From: Cryptomeria japonica
Lineage: Eukaryota > Streptophyta > Pinopsida > Cupressales > Cupressaceae
DNA length: 64,000 nucleotides
Direction: 5' to 3'
Assembly: GCF_030272615.1 (NCBI RefSeq)
Contig: NC_081414.1
Coordinates: 658,760,292 to 658,824,291 of the forward strand
A program made the translations under genes and the position numbers. Within the stretch, counting starts at the first letter, position 1, and every line of letters starts with the position of its first letter. Of this stretch, positions 12,091 through 23,690 are shown piece by piece. The notes beneath the pieces are model-generated. The model made no database searches, was not told the origin of the DNA, and saw only the letters and a program-made list of their open reading frames with translations.

Positions 12091-13660
12091 TGGTGCAGGA
12101 GCACCTAGTTTTGAGTGCAATTTCTTCATTTTGGTGTGTTTGTTCATATTTTGGTTTGGGATGGTGAATAATAGTCTTCTATTAGGTCCTCATATGTTTT
12201 TGTAATCCTTTGGTAGGTTGAATGTCCATAGGACAATGCATTTTCTCAATTTTGGCTTGTAAGCCCTTGTAAGCCTAAAATGGCATAATCTTGCATTTTG
12301 ATGTAAAATATCTTGAATAGCCTTGTTTGGAATTGGGAAATTTTAAGTAGTATTTTTTAGTCATCCTAGATGGTTTGGAGGAGAAAACAAAGCATGTAAA
12401 GAAAAAATGCACTTTTTGGCAAAAGTTGTCAAAGTTGCTTGACAACTTTTTGCAACGTTGAGCAACTTTTTGCATTTTTGAGAAAAGGGTTGGTAAGGAA
12501 ACTGATGGAGATTTAGTTAGGCCAAAAATGGCATATAAATTTCTTGAGCATGAATTTAATGAGGTTGGTGAAAGCCTGGAGCAGATTGAAATACAAATTG
12601 GAAACCATTTTTGAGTTTTTACCTTGTGTTTTCTAAAAATTAGACCAGCAGTCTGTACTTAATGGATTGATCGCATTGTTGTTCTTTGCTTATTATTTTA
12701 TACATGTTGTTGTAGTGCTCAGGAATAATCTTGATTAATTTTTGTGCAGGTTTGAATTGAGTTATTAATTTTGTAAGCTCTCGGCCTAAGTACGGGTTTG
12801 AGAGGCCCAAACATGGTTCCAGCTTGAAGTTCTTTGAGTTCTTCTCAATAACCCTTGGGAATCGATCCATGGAGCCTTTGTATAGTGTACATAGTCTTTA
12901 TTTTCCTTTGGCAGTCATTGAAAGGCCAATGAGCATCATTTCCTAGGCAAGCTCAGTCATAGCCCGATTAGGAAATGAGTTAAAATATGCAAGTGCTTGC
13001 AGGGATGAGCAGAGTTGGTAGTGAAGAGTGTTTAGAATGAACAAGTGGGGTGTGGCAAAGTATATGTGTGAGTTTGGAGGTGTGGAAGTTCAAGGAAGAC
13101 ACCAAACCCTTGGAAAAAGACCAAAACAAGCCTAAAACCCCCTAAAACAAGCATTTCTCGGGTTTCGTACATGTACGGTCAGATTGAGATTTCTCATTTC
13201 ACAAATTAGAAAGTACTTCCAAAAGGGTGCTCGAATCACCAAAGAGTTTGTGTGGGTATTTGGGGAAATTGTGAGCAAATCCAAATAAACTGGTTAGGTA
13301 GGGCTAATTGGGGCTCTAGGGCTACTAGGCCTAGAAAATAGGGAAAGAAGGGAGCGATGGGGAAATGGATCAAACCCATTCCCAAAACTAGTTGATTACC
13401 CTTGGAAAACATCATGAACACTTATTTCAACCTCTGCAAGCATTTGTTAGGAGTTTGAGAGTATAAGGTTGGATTTACCCTTGTGAATCTCAATCATGTC
13501 TGAGCAACCAGTGAGCACATCATGATTGGGAGCACTCCTAAAGAGTTGAGGGGTCTAAATTGATTAGTAGACCAGATGAAAAATGAAGGGAGCCCACTAG
13601 GACAACACTTGACTGCCTTTTAACAAAGGATAGACTCTCTTTGAATACACCTCCCTATCA
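12091..13660 (+). mobile_element. 5' LTR of the chromovirus (1,570 bp)
   Basis: Begins TGGTGCAGGAGCACCTAG and ends ACACCTCCCTATCA. It matches 18353-19923 from end to end with scattered substitutions. The TG...CA ends are followed at once by the primer-binding site. Confidence 0.96.
12532..12540 (+). promoter_or_regulatory. Possible TATA box in the chromovirus 5' LTR
   Basis: CATATAAAT about 440 bp into the LTR; the 3' LTR keeps ATATAAAT at the same place (18795-18802). Position and conservation fit a U3 promoter, but nothing else supports it. Confidence 0.4.
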
Positions 13661-13663
13661 TAG

Positions 13664-13675
13664 TGGTATCAGAGC
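13664..13675 (+). promoter_or_regulatory. Primer-binding site for initiator tRNA-Met
   Basis: TGGTATCAGAGC, three bases after the 5' LTR, is complementary to the 3' end of plant initiator methionine tRNA, the usual primer for plant Gypsy and Copia elements. Confidence 0.9.
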
Positions 13676-13684
13676 AACCAAGAT

Positions 13685-14847
13685 TTGGGAAGAAGCCAAT
13701 ACATGACAAACACTGAATCAGTAGGAGAGAAGAATCTAAGGATGGTGACCAATGTAGAGCTAGCCAAGAAGGTAGAAGATCAAGAGGAAGAAAATAGGAT
13801 CCTCGGAGAAAGATTACTACAACTGGAGTGTAAATTAGACGCAGTTGAAGACAAAACTGAGAAAGTGACAATCAAGGTCAATGAAGGGAAGGGTAAAGAA
13901 GTTGTAGAAGAGGATAGGACACCTGGACCAGACCCTATTCTACCTGAATAAAATTTCCTTAAAGCAATCAAAGCCTTAGGAGGAAAATCTCTAGAAGGAG
14001 TGCCACTTTTTATGGAAAAATGGAGCCTGAGGTAGTCCTGGAATGGATAGAGGGATTGGAGAATCAATTTGAATGTGATGGAATCAGTGAGGAACAGAAG
14101 GTGAAGGTGGCCAAGCCTAGATTGAAGGGAGCAACATTGACTTGGTGGAAATTTATCCAAGAAGAGAGGCAAAAAGAGGGTAAGAACCCCATAGCTACTT
14201 GGAAGGGCATGTTAGCCAAGGTGAAAGAAGCATACATCCCTAAACATTATGAGATCCAGTTGCACAAGAGGAGACAAAATTTAAGACAAAGATACTTAGA
14301 TGAGAGTAGCTACACTAAGAAACTTCAGAAGTTGTGTCTGAGATCCAAGGTGGTAGAGGATGAGAGCATCAAGGTAGCTAGATACTTGAATGGCTTGAGA
14401 TAGAATATTCAAGAGGAATTAAGCTTGTTATGCCCCAACACCGTGCATAAGTGATATCAATTGGCATTGAAGGTGGAGGAAAAGATAAAGAAGAAGCGAG
14501 AACAAAGTAATAGAGGTAGAGGTAGGGAAAGAGATGGTAGAGGTCAGAGAGGTAGTTTTGGTGGAAGAAGTGTAGACCAAAGATCCCAAGGGGAATCCAA
14601 GTTAGTTGAGAAAAGTGGGAATTCCCATAGCAAGAGATGCTATAGAGGAAGGGGATCTAGCAACTCTAGTAGAGGAAGGTCTAGTGGATCAGGAAGAGGG
14701 TCCTATTTTGCCACCATAAAGTGCTACAATTTCCATCAACTTGGACACCCGGCCTATAGATGCCTTGAGAAGTCTTCTTCATCCCAAAGAGGTGAGAGGA
14801 GAGTAAATTATGCTCAAGAGGATACAACAAACATGAAACCATCATAA
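13685..14847 (+). pseudogene. Chromovirus gag
   Basis: An N-terminal coiled-coil-like stretch rich in Glu, Lys and Leu (13740-13900) is followed, after a stop and frame change near 13951, by a Retrotrans_gag domain (14020-14403) containing LKGATLTWWKFIQEE. After stops at 14401 and about 14450 comes an Arg/Gly/Ser-rich basic segment (14500-14700) and a zinc knuckle, KCYNFHQLGHPAYRC. The second cysteine of the CCHC knuckle is Phe here (TTC), so it could not hold zinc. Gag would package the element RNA. Confidence 0.88.
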
Positions 14848-14853
14848 GTAAGT

Positions 14854-15222
14854 TTGGATTCAGAGGTTGGAGAGAACCTCATGATAAGAAGAGTCTTGAT
14901 TAAAGAATCGGTTAAGGAAGAATCTAGCCAAAGGAGATCCTTGTTTAGAATAAAATGTAATATCATGGGAAAGGTATGTAGAGTGGTTGTGGATTCAGGA
15001 TCCACAGACAACATAATGTCAGAGGAAGCAATGAGTAATCTCAATTTGCCAAGAATACCATATAGTGATCCTCCTTATAGAGTTACATAGCTCAATAAGG
15101 GGCAACATGTTCTTGTAAATGAACAAATTTGGGTGGAGTTCACTATAGAAGGCTACAAAGACAAAATCTTGTGTGATATATTTCCCATGGATGCTTGCCA
15201 CCTACTCCTAGGTAGGCCATGA
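14854..15222 (+). pseudogene. Chromovirus aspartic protease
   Basis: The fold starts RIKCNIMGKVCRVVVDSGST, with the catalytic DSGST at about 14992-15006, followed by DNIMSEEAMSNLNLP. The closing flap region (DIFPMDACHLLLGRP) runs to 15222 and then meets a stop. There is also a stop at 15088-15090. The enzyme would cut the Gag-Pol polyprotein. The active-site residues remain but the frame does not. Confidence 0.85.
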
Positions 15223-15260
15223 CAATTTGACAAAAGGCAATACACCATGGAGAGAAGAAT

Positions 15261-16400
15261 GTGTATACCTTCCAAAAGGATGGAACCACCTACAAAATCC
15301 AGTCCATAGGAGACCAAGTAGAGGAAAGATCCAAAGGTCCTAATGTGTTGCTAGTTGGTGAGAAAGAGTTCATCAACACACTCAAGGAGGGAGAAGGAGT
15401 GGGGTTTTCCATTGTTGTAAAGCCAAAAGAGGGAAGCAAAGAGAAGAAGGTAAGCATTCCTAAAGAAGTGCAGCAGGTCCTAAATCAGTTTAAGGACATC
15501 ATTAGTGATGAAACACCAGCTACATTGCCTCCTCAGCATGCCATAAGTCATCAAATTGACTTTATTCTCGGAGCTTCTTTTCCCAATAAGGCAACTTATA
15601 AAATGACACCGGATCAGAACAAGGAGATAGCCAAGCAAATACAAGAACTTTTAGGCAATGGACTAATCAGGAAGAGCATCACCCCATGTGCAATACCCAC
15701 CATTTTGGTTCCAAAGAAGGGAGGTACTTGGAGACTTTGGACTGACTCTAGAGCCATAAATTGGATTACTATTAGGTATAGATTTCCCATCCCAAGAATT
15801 GAAGACTTGACGGATTGTTTGGGAGGTGTAGAATACTTCACCGAGATAAATCTCAAGAGTGGTTATCACCAAATCAGAATAAAGGAGGGTGATGAATGGA
15901 AGACAACATTCAAGACTACAGAAGGACTCTATGAATGGCTTGTTATGCCATTTGGACTAAAAAATGCTCCTAGCACATTCATGAGACTCATGAATGAAGT
16001 ACTTAAGGACTAAATTAGTAAATTTTTTGTTGTGTACTTAGATGATATCTTCATTTTTAGCAAGTTTAAAGATGAACATCTTAATCATATAGAAATTGCA
16101 TTGAGTAAACTATCTGATGAGCAACTAACCATCAATCTGGAGAAATGTGAGTTTATGAAACAAGAGTTGGTGTATCTTGGGTTTGTAGTCTCAAGAGGTG
16201 ATTTGAAGATGGATACCTCTAAGGTGGAAGCCATAATCAGTTGTTCTACACCTAGGACAACAAGTGAAGTAAGAAGTTTACATGGCTTGGCTCAGTTTTA
16301 TAAGAAGTTCATCAGAGGGTTTAGTGAAGTATGTGCACCCATGCTTGAGACAATCAAGGGAGGTATGAGACCAAGTTTGTATGGACAAAGGAAGCACAAA
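15261..16400 (+). pseudogene. Chromovirus reverse transcriptase
   Basis: Open from 15261 to 16013, then a single TAA, then open again from about 16014. It contains GGTWRLWTDSRAIN (normally RMCVDYRALN; here the cysteine and valine are replaced by Leu and Trp), RFPIPRIEDL, FTEINLKSGYHQIRI (catalytic Asp replaced by Glu in TEINLKSGY), MPFGLKNAPSTF and the YLDD box at 16035-16046. The thumb and connection follow (EKCEFMKQELVYLGF, RSLHGLAQFYKKFI). A frameshift lies near 16350-16415. Confidence 0.93.
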
Positions 16401-16414
16401 GAGATTTTGATCTC

Positions 16415-16830
16415 TTGAAGACGAAGGTGGCTACTCAACTGGTACTTATCCTACCAAGCTTTAACAAGCTCTTCACTATTGAATGTGGTGCAAGCAACAT
16501 AGTGGTTGGAGCAGTTTTGAGTCAAGACAATAGACCACTTGCCTTCTTCAGTGACAAGCTCAATGATGCAAAGAAAAGTTATTCTTCCTATGATTTGGAA
16601 CTGTATGCACTTGTCCAATCTCTTAGGAAATGGAGGCATTATTTGTTGCCTAAGGAATTTGTGGTTTACACTGATAATCAAGCTCTTAGCTTCCTTAATT
16701 CTCAAGAGAAGTTAAACCATATGCATATTAAATGGGTAGAGTATTTGTAGTCATTTACCTTTACCATTAAACACAAGAAAGGACAATGCAATAAGGTAGT
16801 CGATGCATTGAGTAGGAGGTTACTAACAGT
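16415..16830 (+). pseudogene. Chromovirus RNase H
   Basis: Typical Gypsy RNase H: FTIECGASNIVVGAVLSQ (normally ETDAS; the catalytic Asp is Gly here), PLAFFSDKLNDAKKSYSSYD, ELYALVQSLRKWRHYL, VYTDNQALSFL, then TIKHKKGQCNKVVDALSRR after a stop at 16748-16750. It would remove the RNA strand of the hybrid. Loss of the first Asp and the stop mark it as dead. Confidence 0.88.
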
Positions 16831-16989
16831 GCAAGAAGTGCAGATCAAGAGCATTGGAGTGGATAGTTTGAAGAATTTGTATGAAGAAGATGAAGACTTT
16901 GTTGCTGCCTACAAGGTTTGCCAAAGGTTTGGAAACCATTTTCACAGTGAATATGCATATTAAACCTTGCAAGATGGCCTTTTGTTCAA

Positions 16990-18067
16990 AGGAGGATAGC
17001 TATGTGTGCCTAAAGGGGCTATGAGAGAAAACTTGATGCAAGAGAAGCGTAATGGATGCTTGAGTGGACATTTTGGTTTGAATAAGACTTTGGAACTTGT
17101 CCAAAGGTTCTACTTTTAGCTTAAAATGCAAAGAGATATCAAAAGATATGTGGAGCAATGTGTGGTTTTCCAAAGAGCTAAGGGTACATCTTCCAATCTT
17201 GGTCTTTATCAGGCTTTACCTATTCCCAACCGGCCATGGGAGTGTGTAAGTATGGACTTTATTGTTGGTTTGCCTAAAACCAAATTAGGTTTTGATAGCA
17301 TATATGTTGTGGTAGATAGGTTTAGTAAGATGGCTCATTTTATTCCATGCAAGGTCACTCATGATGTTAGCCACATTGCTCACTTTTTTTTCAAAGAGGT
17401 TATTAGAATTCATGGTTTACCTATCAGCATTGTGTCAGATAGGGATGCAAAGTTTATTGGTCATTTTTGGAAGACGTTGTGGCAAAGATTAGTAACTAAT
17501 TTGTCTTTCAGTTCAGCCTATCATCCCCAAATAGATGGCCAAACTGAAGTGGTCAATAGAGCACTTGGAAATCTACTTAGATGCCTAACAAAAGAGTATG
17601 GTCAAGATTGGGATCAGATCATCCATCAAGATGAGTTTGCCTACAATGATAGTGTGAATAGGTCTATCGGTAAAAGCCCTTTTCAGGTAGTGTATGGCAT
17701 TCATCCTAGAGGGGTTTTGGAGCTCAGAGATGTGGGAAAGATGGGACAGTAGAGTGGACATGCCTTAGACATGACTCAATCTATGCAAGAGGTTCATGAG
17801 AAGGTTAGGACAGCCCTATTGAACACTACTCAAAGGATCAAGGACAAATTGGATGAGAAAAGAAAGGATTTCCATTTTGTTGTTGGTGACATGGTGATGG
17901 TGCATTTTAACAAGGCAAGACTTCAGAAAGGTGTCCCTAGCAAGCTTCAGATGAGGAGGATAGGTCCTTGCAAATTTTTGGCCCTATATGGCAATAATGC
18001 ATACAAGATAGACTTACCTGGTGATATGGCTTTATCACCTATTTTCAATGTAGCAGATTTGGTGTAG
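16990..18067 (+). pseudogene. Chromovirus integrase
   Basis: An N-terminal zinc region (GHFGLNKTLELVQRFYF, then RDIKRYVEQCVVFQRAKG) has lost the second Cys, since CVVCQ reads CVVFQ, and the first His appears to be Asn. The core domain has MDFIVGLPKTKLGFDSIYVV (first Asp), VSDRDAKFIGHFWKTLW (second Asp) and HPQIDGQTEVVNRALGNLLR (Glu), so the DDE triad is intact. The C-terminal barrel-like part (GDMVMVHFNKARLQKG, RRIGPCKFLALYGNNAYKID) runs to a stop at 18065. A stop at 17750 also interrupts. Confidence 0.93.
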
Positions 18068-18169
18068 TATAAGGGAAAACTTCCAGCAAAAGATAGCAGA
18101 GTCTCTGAAGTCTCTCAAGCACTTTCAAACCTGCCCTGACCAGTTGCACCCATTCCCCAAGCCGAGAAG

Positions 18170-18331
18170 GTGTTAGATTCTAGAGTTTTGAAGAAAACAA
18201 GGCATACTGCCTATATGGAGCACTTGATCAAGTGGAAGAAACTTCCAACATTAGAGGCTACTTGGATACCTGAGGCAGACTTCTCTAAGCATGGAGTTCC
18301 ACTTTCTTTGCTGCCTCAAGGAGTCACTTGA
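18170..18331 (+). pseudogene. Chromodomain at the chromovirus Pol C-terminus
   Basis: Reads VLDSRVLKKTRHTAYMEHLI, then KWKKLPTLEATWIPEADF, ending at TGA 18329-18331. The aromatic Tyr and the KW...EATW pattern are those of group II chromodomains, which tether integration to chromatin. Continuous with integrase apart from stops at 18065 and near 18139. Confidence 0.88.
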
Positions 18332-18340
18332 CTTCTTTTC

Positions 18341-18352
18341 ATTGGGGGAGTA
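18341..18352 (+). promoter_or_regulatory. Polypurine tract of the chromovirus
   Basis: ATTGGGGGAGTA directly before the 3' LTR, the expected plus-strand primer position. Confidence 0.85.
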
Positions 18353-19923
18353 TGGTGCATGAGCACCTAGTTTTGAGTGCAATTTCTTCATTTTGGTGTG
18401 TTTGTTCATAGTTTCATTTGGGATGGTCAATAAGAGTCTTATATTAGGTCCTCATATGTTTTTTTAATGCTTTGGTAGGTTGAATGTCCATAGGACAATG
18501 CATTTGCTCAATTTTGGCTTGTAAGCCCTTGTAAGCTTAAAATGGCATAATCTTGCATTTTGATGTAAATTGTCTTGAATAGCCTTGTTTGGAATTGGGA
18601 CATGTTAATGTAGTGGTTTTTAGTCATCCTAGATGGTTTGGAGGAGAAAACAAAGCATGTAAAGCAAAAATGCACTTTTTAGCAAAAGTTGTCAAAGTTG
18701 CTTGACAACTTTTTGCAACGTTGAGCAACTCTTTGCATTTTTGAGCAAAGGGTTGGTTAGGAAACCGATGGAGAGATATTTAGGCCACAAATGGAATATA
18801 AATGAACTGAGCATGAATGTAATGAGGTTGGTGAACGCCTGGAGCAGATTTGAATACAAATTGGAAACCATTTTTTAGTTTTTACCTTGTGTTTTCTAAG
18901 AATTAGAGCAGCAGTCCGTACTTAATGGATTGATTACATTGTTGTTATTTGCTTATTGTTTTGTAAATGTTCTTGTAGTTCTTAGGAAGAATCTTGATTA
19001 GTTTTTGTGCAGGTTTGAATTGAGTTATTAATTTTTTAAGCTCTCGGCCTGAGTAGGGATTTGAGAGGCCCAAACATGGTTCCAACTTGAAGTTCTTTGA
19101 GTTCTTCTCAATAACCCTTATGACTCAAGCCATGGAACCTTTGTATAGTGTACATAGTATTTATTTTCCTTTGGAGGTCATTGAAAGCCCAATGAGCATC
19201 ATTTCCTAGGCGAGCTCAGTCATAGCCCGGTTAGGAAATGAGTGAAAATATGCAAGTGTTTGCAGGGATGAGCAGAGTTGGAAGTGAAGAGTGTTTGGCA
19301 TGAACAAGTGGGGTGTGCCAGAGCATATGTATGAGTTTGGAGGTGTGGCAGTTCAAGGAAGACACCAAGCCCTTGGAAAAAGACCAAAACAAGCCTAAAA
19401 CCCCCTAAAACAAGCATTTCTCAGGTTTCGTACCTGTACGGTCAGTCTGAGATTTCTCATTTCACAAATTAGAAAGTACTTCCAAAAGGGTACTCGGATC
19501 ACCAAAGAGTTTGTGTGGATCTTTGGGGAAATTGGGAGAAAATCCATAGAAACCAGTTAGGTAGGGCTAATTGGGGCTCTAGGGCTACTAGGCCTAGAAA
19601 ATAGGGAAAGGAAGGAGCGATGGGGAAATGGATCAAACCCATACTCAAAACCAATTGTTTACCCTTGTAAAATATTATGAAAACTTATTTCCGTCTCTGC
19701 AAGCATTTGTTAGGAGTTTGAGAGTGTAAGGTTGGATTTACCCTTGTGAATCTCAACCATGCCTAAGCAACCAATGAGCACATCTTGATTGGGAGCACTC
19801 CTAGAGAGTTGAGGGGTCTAAATTGATTAGTAGACTAGATGAACAATGAAGGGAGCCCACTAGGACAAAACTTGACTGCCTTTTAACAAAGGATAGACTC
19901 TCTTTGAGTACACCTCCCTATCA
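18353..19923 (+). mobile_element. 3' LTR of the chromovirus (1,571 bp)
   Basis: Begins TGGTGCATGAGCACCTAG and ends ACACCTCCCTATCA, followed by target duplication CTTAA. Colinear with the 5' LTR. Confidence 0.96.
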
Positions 19924-19928
19924 CTTAA

Positions 19929-20462
19929 GCCTTTGAATCCCATGGTCTTTATAGAACCTATCAAATTTTATAGAACATAATTCACCACAATTATCAATCA
20001 ACAAACACGTAACTTATCTAATAGTATGTTTTTCAACCAAGGCTATAAACTCAAACCAACTAAAGACTTAGGAATTACTCCCAAAGTAATAAAAAAATGT
20101 TTTCAACTGTAATCATCAATTAATGAAATGAAATATACATATTTTAAAATCATAGGAACATTAATTGAACCAAACACATTTGAGTGAATATAATCCAAAA
20201 CCCCATAAAACTTCTAAGAACTAGAATAAAATTGAATATGGTTTTGTTTTCCAAAGATGCATTGTTTGTGAAATTCAAACTCGAGATTACAATCATCAAG
20301 CCCCTCAATGAGGCATTTATTTTTTAGGGCTCTAAGACCCTTCTCACCAATATGGCCGAGTCTTTGGTGACCAACCATCATCTTCTTTGCATGAAGCTTT
20401 ATTTTCAAGGAATGAGTACCCTTAGGTACCTAAAGTGTGCAACCACCGAAAGTAGATGCAAC
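19929..20462 (-). pseudogene. Copia GAG-pre-integrase and integrase N-terminal half
   Basis: The minus strand reads MVGHQRLGHIGEKGLRALKN then IFGKQNHIQFYSSS (20390-20214), the zinc-binding GAG-pre-integrase. The His pair is kept (HQRLGH) but the first Cys of the CxxC pair is His in FHKQC. Towards 19929 comes LIDNCGELCSIKFDRFYKDH, the second catalytic Asp region (normally TDNGGE). The frame is then cut by the chromovirus and continues at 12085 with TTPYTSQQHGDVERMD, which carries the catalytic Glu region. Confidence 0.85.
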
Positions 20463-20937
20463 CGACTGTAATGCCCCGCTAGGAACCCTAAAGGAAAAAC
20501 CACACAAACTAACCAACTAGGGGTGAAATAATTTATTTTTTAAGTTAAACCACATGAAGTGGTTTAATTACTACATTGCGCGTTTATTACACAAGTGGAA
20601 GTCTAACAAAAGAATTCCTAAAAGGGTTACCAATGAAGAATTATTCGAAAGGTTAAATTTCATTATTAAGGTTAATCCAATTATCCATCAATTACTTATT
20701 GAACACAAATAAAATACATTCATACAACAGATTTCATTATTGGAAAGCATTTGTACATTAAATAAAGATAACTGATATAATAAATATCCATATAAAAAAA
20801 GATTACATTATTCATCTATTACATGGCTTCCAATAATACATATGAATTTACATCTTTACCAAATTCCAAGGTAACATAATCCATTGATAAAAATGACCAT
20901 GTAGGTCTCAAGGTGCAAAAATCTCCAACATGAGATG

Positions 20938-22057
20938 TGAAGAGGGGAAAACAAATTTGAAAGGTAAACTGATCAAAACATAACGAAATAAACATGCAGA
21001 ATGCTAAAATATCATAAAAAGACTATTTCACCTTGCTATTTTACCTTCTCCTTCGGATTGAGCTTGATGAAGTGAAGGCACCCCTTGATAATGCTCCACT
21101 TGATGTGCTCCTTTGATTGTTGGATGTGGATGGCTCTCCAATATTGTGCACAAATGATAAGGATGAATGATAAGGATGAGATGATCAAGTTGCCAAGATG
21201 ATTTCCTGGGCTCAAAAGGGCAGCATAAGCTTACTGGATTTCAAGATGTTCAAATGAAGGAATGGAACCCTATTTTATAGGAAGAGGAGAGGAAAATGGA
21301 TGGCTAGGATGAATTCGAGATGAAGGGCTAAGATTTACTTGTGAGGTCACACAAGGTCCAAGAGAGGGTGTGGAGACCAAGAAATATGCCTTAAAGCATT
21401 TCGTATCTCCACACTCTACAAGATGCATTGGAGGAATTAAAAATTCTCCAAAAACGGATATTATGGGGATTAGAAGAATAAAAAGGAATTAAAAATTCCT
21501 TGAGAGAGGGAAATGCCTAGAGGAATGTGAGATTTCGAAAATCTTACATTCATCTAGAAAAAGAGCATTTAAAACTAGTGGCTGGATGAAAGGACAAAGA
21601 GTTGACTTTGTGGCTAATCATGATGATTAGCCATTAACGACTCATTAGGAGGGGAATTAGAAGAAATGTTAGGTGGTATTTATATTTGTAGGAGAATTTG
21701 ACTAGGAGAGAGAATGAGTGGAGGGAATAAAAAATTAGAAGAATAATGTTAAGTGAGTTTAGGGAGTTTCTAGAAGAATTTATTAGGTTAATGATGAATT
21801 AAGAAGATGCTTTGTAGGAATCGTGTAGGTTAACTAATTAATTGAAATTATTTAGCTAAAAGGAAGATTTGTGAGGATTTGATTTTTTTAGAAGAATAAA
21901 GAAAGGGATTGATTTATTAAATAAATCAATCATATGCTATAGTGACAATATTAATTATATTTAATTAATATTGAGAAGAATTTTAATTAACATAATTAAT
22001 TAATTAATTATGTGAGAAATTAAAAATAATTAAAATAATTATTTTTAAGTGTCTACA
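20938..22057 (-). mobile_element. Third-level solo LTR (1,120 bp) of the TGTAGAYACC family
   Basis: On the minus strand it begins TGTAGACACTTAAAAATAAT at 22057 and ends CCCTCTTCA at 20938, with target duplication AGATG on both sides (20933-20937 and 22058-22062). The LTR copy at 3438-7132 lacks it at the matching site (near 6650), which independently shows it is an insertion. It contains AATTAATTAATT-rich DNA and a TATA-like CCTATAAAATAGGG at about 21271-21281. Confidence 0.93.
21271..21281 (-). promoter_or_regulatory. TATA box of the nested solo LTR
   Basis: The minus strand reads CCTATAAAATAG. It is preserved in the duplicate at 36410-36419. Confidence 0.5.
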
Positions 22058-23554
22058 AGATGATACAAGAATCACAAACCACAGAAACATCTATGAAGCC
22101 AATCCTTGCATGAAGGCACTAACATAAACATCCAATGGGAAGTGGCACTACCACCCGATCATGTGATCCCAAAACAGAAGCACCCCACCGTGCTAAGGGA
22201 TAGAAGAAGACCCTCAAGCAAGCACAAGTAAAACATGGTCAACAATACAAGTGTGACTCTATAATACTTGAGGTGAACTCAACATCACATTATAGTAGTG
22301 ACCCTAAAGAGAGAGTGTCATCGCATAGCTTGTGATGGATACCCTAGGAAGGTCTCCATAGCTCCTGACCCCCAACCTGGGTTATCCTGGTAACCTTTCC
22401 CAAACCCCTGGTTCCATCCAAGACTCATGCGAACCCTACCGACCCTTCGTGAAGACAAGGTGGTCGGTTTGCCATTCCAAGCCTTCCCACTACATCTTGA
22501 GTCTATACAAGCACTCAACCATGTGCGAGGTACAATATCTTATTTAATGTTAAGAACTACCCACCTCCTAATCAATTATTAGGTTATCACTTATTAACTA
22601 ACTTTCGAGGGGTTATCCAGCCAACCACTTGAGATGCGACTCCCACTCGAAAGCCACTCTCCCATAGGACACTATACAAACACGGTCTCTCTACGAGAAC
22701 CCTATGGCGATACTGACAGCCATATAACCACGACAAAATATAGGTGACAAAAACACAATCTTACTAACCCTTGGTTAACCATATGGAACATAACACAACA
22801 TGGTTTAAAACAACAAGGTTATAAGGACAACACCTAATCAAGAGGGTACAACAACCACTACAACATGACGACTAAACATTTACAAGAATTGCAACGAAAT
22901 CAAGCTCTTTGCTAAGAAATACCGAATTCACTAAGATCATAATTCAAACAATCTTTTGAAAATAATAAAATCATTATATACTTGCAATTCAACATTTAAA
23001 ATTTAACAAAACACAACCACACTTTTTAAAAGAAATTCAAATCCGTTATTAATCTAATAAGGCTAGAATTTAAACTAACCTCAAATAACCAATTTCCCCC
23101 TTTTATTTTTGAACAAGTAAAAATCATGATAACTTAATGAATAAAACATCTCATATTAAAATAATTCATTTTTCACAAAAGCATCATTTAATTTCATATC
23201 CCAAATAATACAATTTTTAAAAATATTAAAAAATCACATTAAATATATATAATAATATAAATATATGTATATAATTATATATTCATTGAATATATACTTA
23301 TATACACATATCATATTATGTATATCTATCATATCTAAAAATAACTTAATTAATGGATAAAGCTAATTTACCAACAACAATCATAAACGAAAAATTATAT
23401 TTAAAATAATACATATATATGTATTATAAAATATAAAATCCGCATATTATGAAAACTGGCGAAACTTTTTTTTATTGTTTTTTTTTCCACGCTGCAAAAA
23501 GCACAGTCGAAACATATTTAGCTGGCAGGTTTACTAAAACATGGACTGTTGTTA

Positions 23555-23690
23555 GCAGTTGGTAGCTACCATATGGTAGTAGAGACAACCAATGGCAACT
23601 CTACTACCATATGGTAGTAGCGCCTACCATATGGTAGCGCGCTGCTACCTTATGGTAGTGCAACTACCATCCCATGTGGTGAGGGAAGGT
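23555..23690. repeat. CTACCATATGGTAG palindromic minisatellite, ~5 copies
   Basis: CTACCATATGGTAG is a perfect 14-bp palindrome. It and close variants recur at about 23567, 23602, 23625, 23643 and 23661, separated by short spacers. It occupies roughly the same part of the LTR as the GGTAAGTGTTACC repeat of the other copy (5100-5400). Confidence 0.85.

Larger units (their letters stand above)
12091..19923 (+). mobile_element. Complete but dead Ty3/Gypsy chromovirus (7.8 kb) with both LTRs
   Basis: Two direct LTRs (12091-13660 and 18353-19923), target duplication CTTAA (12086-12090, 19924-19928), tRNA-Met primer site, gag, protease, RT, RNase H, integrase, a C-terminal chromodomain and a polypurine tract in the canonical Gypsy order. 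The chromodomain defines a chromovirus. The LTRs differ at roughly 6% of positions in the first 230 bp I compared, so the insertion is old. At least three frameshifts and several in-frame stops disable it. It lies in the integrase of the Copia element and so arrived later. Confidence 0.96.

Noticed and set aside
13780-14172. 130-codon minus-strand frame
   Set aside because: Antisense shadow of the chromovirus gag; no independent features.
20938-22057. Independent second insertion to explain the copy at 36182-37243
   Set aside because: The copy shares the host junction, so a duplication explains it better.
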